Of a stretch of 64,000 nucleotides of DNA, positions 60,311-64,000 are shown piece by piece. Origin of the DNA: JAVDCA01 sp035293985 (GTDB lineage Bacteria; Pseudomonadota; Alphaproteobacteria; Rhizobiales; Xanthobacteraceae); NCBI GenBank assembly GCA_035293985.1, contig DATGLS010000017.1, positions 362,538 through 426,537 on the forward strand. The letters are read 5' to 3'. How positions within the stretch are numbered: position 1 is the first letter of the stretch; each line of letters opens with the position of its first letter. The notes under the pieces were generated by a model, which ran no database searches, was not told the origin of the DNA, and saw nothing but the letters and a program-made list of their open reading frames with translations. The position numbers and the translations under genes were made by a program.

Positions 60311-61441
60311 TTATGGGGCTTCCGCAAGTGCAGCAAAGCGCGCCTGCGTCGCTCGATCACCGCTTTCGCGCAACGCCGCAATACGTTTGCCGGTCGGCAG
60401 AGCCTGCATTTGCGTGACTGCCATGCTCTGCTGTTGAACCCATTCGACGCGGGGCTTGCGCCGCTTGGCGAAGCCGGCGAGGGCAGCCTCAATCGTTGCT
60501 CGTGAGCGCAACTCATCGGCCAGCACGCACGCATCTTCCATTGCCATGCAGCCGCCCTGGCCCAACATCGGCGAACTGGCGTGCGCGGCGTCGCCGACCA
60601 GCACGACTCGTCCGCTGTATACCTTTCCGAGCGGCACCCACTCCATCGCCGAGCAGACGATCTGGTCGTCGCGCTCGAGCGCCGCGAGATATTCCTGAAC
60701 GCGCGGGCCGAAGCCCGCAAAACCGACGCGCAGACGCTCCAGGCGCCCCTCCACGGGATCGTGAAACTGCGGCTCGATGCTGATGGCGAAGGAGTAGGTG
60801 TGGCCCGCGCCCATGCTTACGAGGCCGAATATGCGACCGTCGTCGACGTGCATCTGGAGGGCCTTCTCCAGGCCCCCCGGGCGGACCGGAGCGGTGCTGC
60901 GCCAGTTCATGGCACCGAGATAGGTCGGCGGCGCGGCATCCATCGTCAGGGCGCGCACAGTCGAGCGGATCCCGTCGGCGCCCACCACGAGATCGTAGGC
61001 TCCGCTCGTGCCGTCCGAGAATGCGACCGTGACACCCTCATCAGTTTGAGTGAGTGATGTAAGAGCCGTCCCGAGTCGGTAGGGCACGTCGGCAATTCCC
61101 TTCCTCAGCGCGTTGTGCAACAAGGGCCGTACTATGCCAATGCATGGACCCACCTCTCCCCATAGGGCCGTGAGATCGGTGTCCGAAAGCAAGCAACCCT
61201 GCGCGTCATAGAATTGCCAGCGCCCGACAACGGTGCCGGCACTCACGACGTCCTCATCGAGGCCAAGCGCGCGTAACATGCGCATGCCGTTCGCGTGGAC
61301 GACAAATCCGGCTCCTGGAATAGACCAAGTCGGCTGGCGCTCGACCATCTCGGTCGGATAGCCGCACCGACGAAGTGCTGCAGCGGTCGTGAGGCCGGCG
61401 ATGCCGCCGCCGACGACCAGGATCTTGCCTACCTGCGCCAC
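60311..61441 (-). CDS. FAD-dependent monooxygenase (PHBH-like aromatic hydroxylase group)
   Basis: 376 residues from GTG 61441, chosen because GGAGG lies five bases upstream. FAD motifs: ILVVGGGIAGLTTAAALRRC, YDLVVGADGIRSTVRAL (DG fingerprint) and RVVLVGDAAHASSPMLGQGG (GD motif). It should use NAD(P)H and oxygen to hydroxylate an aromatic or related ring. It is divergent from an AraC regulator that probably controls it. Its tail overlaps no other gene. Confidence 0.88.
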   Translation of the reverse strand: MAQVGKILVVGGGIAGLTTAAALRRCGYPTEMVERQPTWSIPGAGFVVHANGMRMLRALGLDEDVVSAGTVVGRWQFYDAQGCLLSDTDLTALWGEVGPCIGIVRPLLHNALRKGIADVPYRLGTALTSLTQTDEGVTVAFSDGTSGAYDLVVGADGIRSTVRALTMDAAPPTYLGAMNWRSTAPVRPGGLEKALQMHVDDGRIFGLVSMGAGHTYSFAISIEPQFHDPVEGRLERLRVGFAGFGPRVQEYLAALERDDQIVCSAMEWVPLGKVYSGRVVLVGDAAHASSPMLGQGGCMAMEDACVLADELRSRATIEAALAGFAKRRKPRVEWVQQQSMAVTQMQALPTGKRIAALRESGDRATQARFAALAEAP

Positions 61442-61628
61442 AACCGCCTCCGATCGCGCCACCAAAACTGCGTCGCGCGAAGGAAACCTAGCGAGGGTGG
61501 ATGCGACCCTCTTGGACTGGGCGGAATGGTGTTTTGGACCAGAGTGAACTCTTACAGCAAAGGCTTGGACCGAAACGAACCCATGCGGTAATGTCCATGA
61601 AGGTGGCCATCACGCCAGCGATGCGTGG

Positions 61629-62654
61629 ATGATGCACGTGCCAGACTCATGCACCACCTTTAGGTTCTCCACGGCAGGCCTGCCACAGCCGGCACGTGCC
61701 GAAGCCGTGCGAGGCGTCCACCAGCGCGAGCGCAGCGTGCTTCCAGCCGGGCTTGAGCCGATCGAACCGCTCGTGCCTTTGTCGGATCGCGCACTGCACG
61801 TCGAGGTAATCAAGCGCACCCTGCCCGGGCTCGCCGTCGTGACCGGGACCCTGTCGGGCGTGTGCCATGCGCCGCGACCCAAAGGAGCTGCCGGGCCAGG
61901 CGAAGGTGATCTGCTCATCGCCGTCAACCTCTCCGGGTGCAGCTTGGCGCGACAGCGCGACACGGAGCTGTCGTTGCGGGACGGCGACGCTGTTCTCTGG
62001 ACGCGAAGTGTCGCCGGCATCGGCATCATGCGGCCCACACCCTCCGGCTTCCTGGGCTGCCGCGTGCCGCGTTTGCAGGTCGCAGCACTGCTCGGCCGGC
62101 TCGACGAGATGCCGTTGTGCTTGGTTCCTCGCGATACGGAAGCGCTGCAGCTGCTCGCGACATACGCCAGAGGCATTGTCGAATCGGTGCCCCTCGCGAC
62201 GCCCGAATTGCAGCGGATCGTGGTCGGTCACATACATGATCTCATGGCGGCGATCGTCTCTGCCATGCGCAGCGGACGGGCGATTGGCGAGGGGCCCGGC
62301 ATCGCGGCCGCGAGGCTCAGGGCGATCATGATCGACATCTGCGCTCATCTCAGCGAGGGGACTCTCTCGATCATCGAGGTCGCGCAGCGCCAGCGCGTGA
62401 GCCCACGCTACGTGCACAAGCTGTTCGAAAATGAGGGGTTGACCTTCTCCTCGTTTGTGCGCGAGCAGCGTCTCGTGCGCGCACATCGTCTGCTGAGCGA
62501 TTCCCGGCTCGGGCATCGCACTATCGGAGCGATCGCATTCGACGTCGGGTTCAGTGATCTGTCCTATTTTAATCGCACCTTCCGCCGACGCTATGGTGCT
62601 ACGCCGGGCGAGGTCAGGAACTCGGCGGTGATAACCGATCGCCCGCCCCGGTGA
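61629..62654 (+). CDS. AraC-family transcriptional regulator
   Basis: 341 residues from tandem ATGs at 61629/61632. An N-terminal cupin-like ligand region (AraC-binding-like, about 40-200) is followed by the double helix-turn-helix: LSIIEVAQRQRVSPRYVHKL and TIGAIAFDVGFSDLSYFNRT, ending FRRRYGATPGEVR. Divergent from the FAD monooxygenase, with about 190 bases between, so it is the likely activator of that gene. Confidence 0.9.
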   Translation: MMHVPDSCTTFRFSTAGLPQPARAEAVRGVHQRERSVLPAGLEPIEPLVPLSDRALHVEVIKRTLPGLAVVTGTLSGVCHAPRPKGAAGPGEGDLLIAVNLSGCSLARQRDTELSLRDGDAVLWTRSVAGIGIMRPTPSGFLGCRVPRLQVAALLGRLDEMPLCLVPRDTEALQLLATYARGIVESVPLATPELQRIVVGHIHDLMAAIVSAMRSGRAIGEGPGIAAARLRAIMIDICAHLSEGTLSIIEVAQRQRVSPRYVHKLFENEGLTFSSFVREQRLVRAHRLLSDSRLGHRTIGAIAFDVGFSDLSYFNRTFRRRYGATPGEVRNSAVITDRPPR

Positions 62655-63310
62655 ATGGACTGCCGAAGATCACGCTCAGCCATCATGTCGGGATCGGTTC
62701 ACAAGCAGAAAAACTCGGATTGAGCAAATCGGGTGTGCTTCGCTCCCATACATGGCGATGACATCGCGGCACGTCCGAGACGTGCCAGAACCGGAATTGC
62801 CCGGTCAAGGAATCCACTCGTCAAGATCGGCGTGCAGGACCGCCGTGATAGAAAATATTCATGGATTACGCTGTCGAGGTTGCCAAACGTTGGCCTATAG
62901 ACCTCTGCCGAAATAACTCGGCCTTGGTACTTGTGGCGTCAGCGCCCGCGCCAAAAGCGGAATATGTCTGCTCCGGTCGATGCTGTTGAAAAAGTCGCTC
63001 GTGATCATCGGCGAAACGTGGTCCGTCTGCTTGAGGTTCTTGGCGACGGAGGCGATCCATGATGGGTCGGGGCCTCCAACGCCCGGCCAGGCGCCCACGC
63101 AAATGACACTGCTCCCGCCCGTGGCGGATAACGAAGTCAGAGCTCACCAACAGCCCGCTCGCACGGCTCGCCAGATCACCGGCGACTTTATCAACGGCAT
63201 CGACCCTGAAAAGACATCGCTTCGAGCTTTCAGCCTCACCGGGCGGCCTGCTAGCTTGTAGCGGCGAAGCCCTTGCCCGTCTATCGGGTATCGACGCCGG
63301 GAGGAGCACA
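62655..63310. other. Long gap with degenerate repeat fragments
   Basis: 656 bases. CGATGCTGTTGAAAAAGTCG (62978-62997) is the inverted partner of the sequence at 60144, and GCCAAAAGCGGAATATGTCTG beside it recalls widespread rhizobial intergenic repeats. Short frames on both strands look like decayed sequence. No intact gene is supported. Confidence 0.5.
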
Positions 63311-63820
63311 ATGCGCAGTCGCCGCATGACGATGATTGTGGTCACAGTCCTGGGAATGACTGCCTCAACGGATCACGCTCTCAGCCAGCAAAAGACGCTC
63401 AGAGAGCAGCTGTTAGGCGCCTGGGACCTCGTCTCATTCAACTCCGTGCACGCCGACGGCAGCAAGCTGACGGTATTTGGCGGCAATCCCAATGGAATTG
63501 CCTTTTTTGATAGCACGGGCCACTACATCATCACGGTGATGCGCTCGGACCGCGCCAAATTTGCCGCCAACGATCGAACGAAGGGCACGGCCGACGAATA
63601 CAAGGCAACCGCCGAAGGCACGATCACCTACTTTGGTACGTACACGGTCAACGAGGCGGATCGCGCCCTTAACATTCATGTTGCGGGCAGTTCATTCCCG
63701 AACTGGAATGGCACGGACCAGAAGCGCACATTCGCAGTCTCAGCGGACGAGCTTAAGCTGACGAACCCAGTCGCATCGACTGGAGGGACGACCGAGGTCG
63801 TGTGGAAGCGAGCCAGGTGA
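63311..63820 (+). CDS. Secreted lipocalin-like domain protein
   Basis: 169 residues with GGGAGGAG before the ATG. A signal peptide (MRSRRMTMIVVTVLGMTAST, cleaved near ALS) precedes a small beta-barrel: LLGAWDLVSFNSVHADGSKL, NPNGIAFFDSTGHYIITVMR, TYFGTYTVNEADRALNIHVA. This fits the lipocalin-like PF13924 group. Ligand unknown. Confidence 0.8.
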   Translation: MRSRRMTMIVVTVLGMTASTDHALSQQKTLREQLLGAWDLVSFNSVHADGSKLTVFGGNPNGIAFFDSTGHYIITVMRSDRAKFAANDRTKGTADEYKATAEGTITYFGTYTVNEADRALNIHVAGSSFPNWNGTDQKRTFAVSADELKLTNPVASTGGTTEVVWKRAR

Positions 63821-63865
63821 GCCGCGGCCCATTCTGCGGTGCTGTCAAGGATGGCCTATATGCGG

Positions 63866-63980
63866 ATTCCGCTCGATCTCGCCCAGCATTCCGAGATGAT
63901 CTCGCCCACCATTCCGATTTGAAGTCGCCCACCTGTTCCGAGACGATCTCGCCCACCATTCCGGCATGATCTCGCCCGGG
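63866..63980. mobile_element. Tandem 22-24-bp repeats, probable end of an IS21-type element
   Basis: Five contiguous units of the form ATTCCGAGATGATCTCGCCCACC start at 63866, 63888, 63911, 63934 and 63958. Multiple internal repeats of about this size at each terminus are typical of IS21 (istA/istB) elements, and this wording is familiar from rhizobial members. The transposase would lie beyond the window, so only the end is seen. Confidence 0.6.
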
Positions 63981-64000
63981 TGACGCGGCCTCTTCTGGCT

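Noticed and set aside
63866..63980. Possible CRISPR array at the right edge
   Set aside because: Repeats are directly adjacent, of variable length and without unique spacers.
59890..64000. Genomic island integrated at tRNA-Gly
   Set aside because: No integrase gene and no second copy of the tRNA 3' end are visible in the window; kept only as an accessory-looking region.

Overview
The window is GC-rich, densely coded alphaproteobacterial DNA. A GcrA cell-cycle regulator, a Porin_2-type outer-membrane porin, a SAM-II riboswitch in front of metZ, a pimFABCD-like dicarboxylate operon with its own Liv-type transporter, and dispersed palindromes of the kind common in Bradyrhizobium and Rhodopseudomonas all point to the Hyphomicrobiales (Rhizobiales), near the Nitrobacteraceae/Xanthobacteraceae. 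This placement is inferred from gene content and was not computed.

Layout. 1-4.9 kb: end of a cupin protein, a KdpDE-like two-component pair without kdpFABC, and a porin with a recognisable promoter. 4.9-10.2 kb: an EF-P module (epmB, epmA, efp) with bluB embedded in it, then a membrane-anchored glutamate-synthase-like protein. 10.2-18 kb: a membrane glycosyltransferase, a coupled three-gene mini-operon of tiny proteins, nadX, a tripartite-transporter binding protein, a fluoroacetate-dehalogenase-type hydrolase, a DUF3237 protein and an LPG-synthase-type membrane protein. 18-25.6 kb: the phosphate regulon phoR ... pstC-pstA-pstB-phoU-phoB, in which pstS is missing and the phoR-pstC interval holds a minisatellite, a zinc-type CDF exporter and a PHO box.

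25.8-38 kb: gcrA, argD-argF, hslO, apaG, an opgC operon with two paralogous SGNH proteins (one apparently dead), metZ under a SAM-II riboswitch, a two-domain dCTP deaminase, a lipoprotein and a PilZ protein. 38-40.5 kb: four same-strand genes (DUF2852 protein, TetR, two-gene nucleotidyltransferase module) with three copies of one 19-bp operator, so they look like a small TetR regulon.

40.6-56.4 kb: a catabolic region. A Liv-type ABC transporter and an IclR regulator face a pimF-pimA-pimB-pimC-pimD operon, followed by a further acyl-CoA dehydrogenase, a relic of a FitAB/VapBC toxin-antitoxin pair and an SDR. The transporter probably imports dicarboxylic or fatty acids, PimA activates them, PimCD/PimF/PimB run beta-oxidation, and the IclR protein probably controls both arms.

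56.4-64 kb: an oligopeptide-type binding protein, a LysR regulator opposite a 57-residue membrane peptide, tRNA-Gly(CCC), then a looser accessory segment (FAD monooxygenase, AraC regulator, lipocalin-like protein, repeat remnants). The window closes in tandem 23-bp repeats that look like one end of an IS21-type element.
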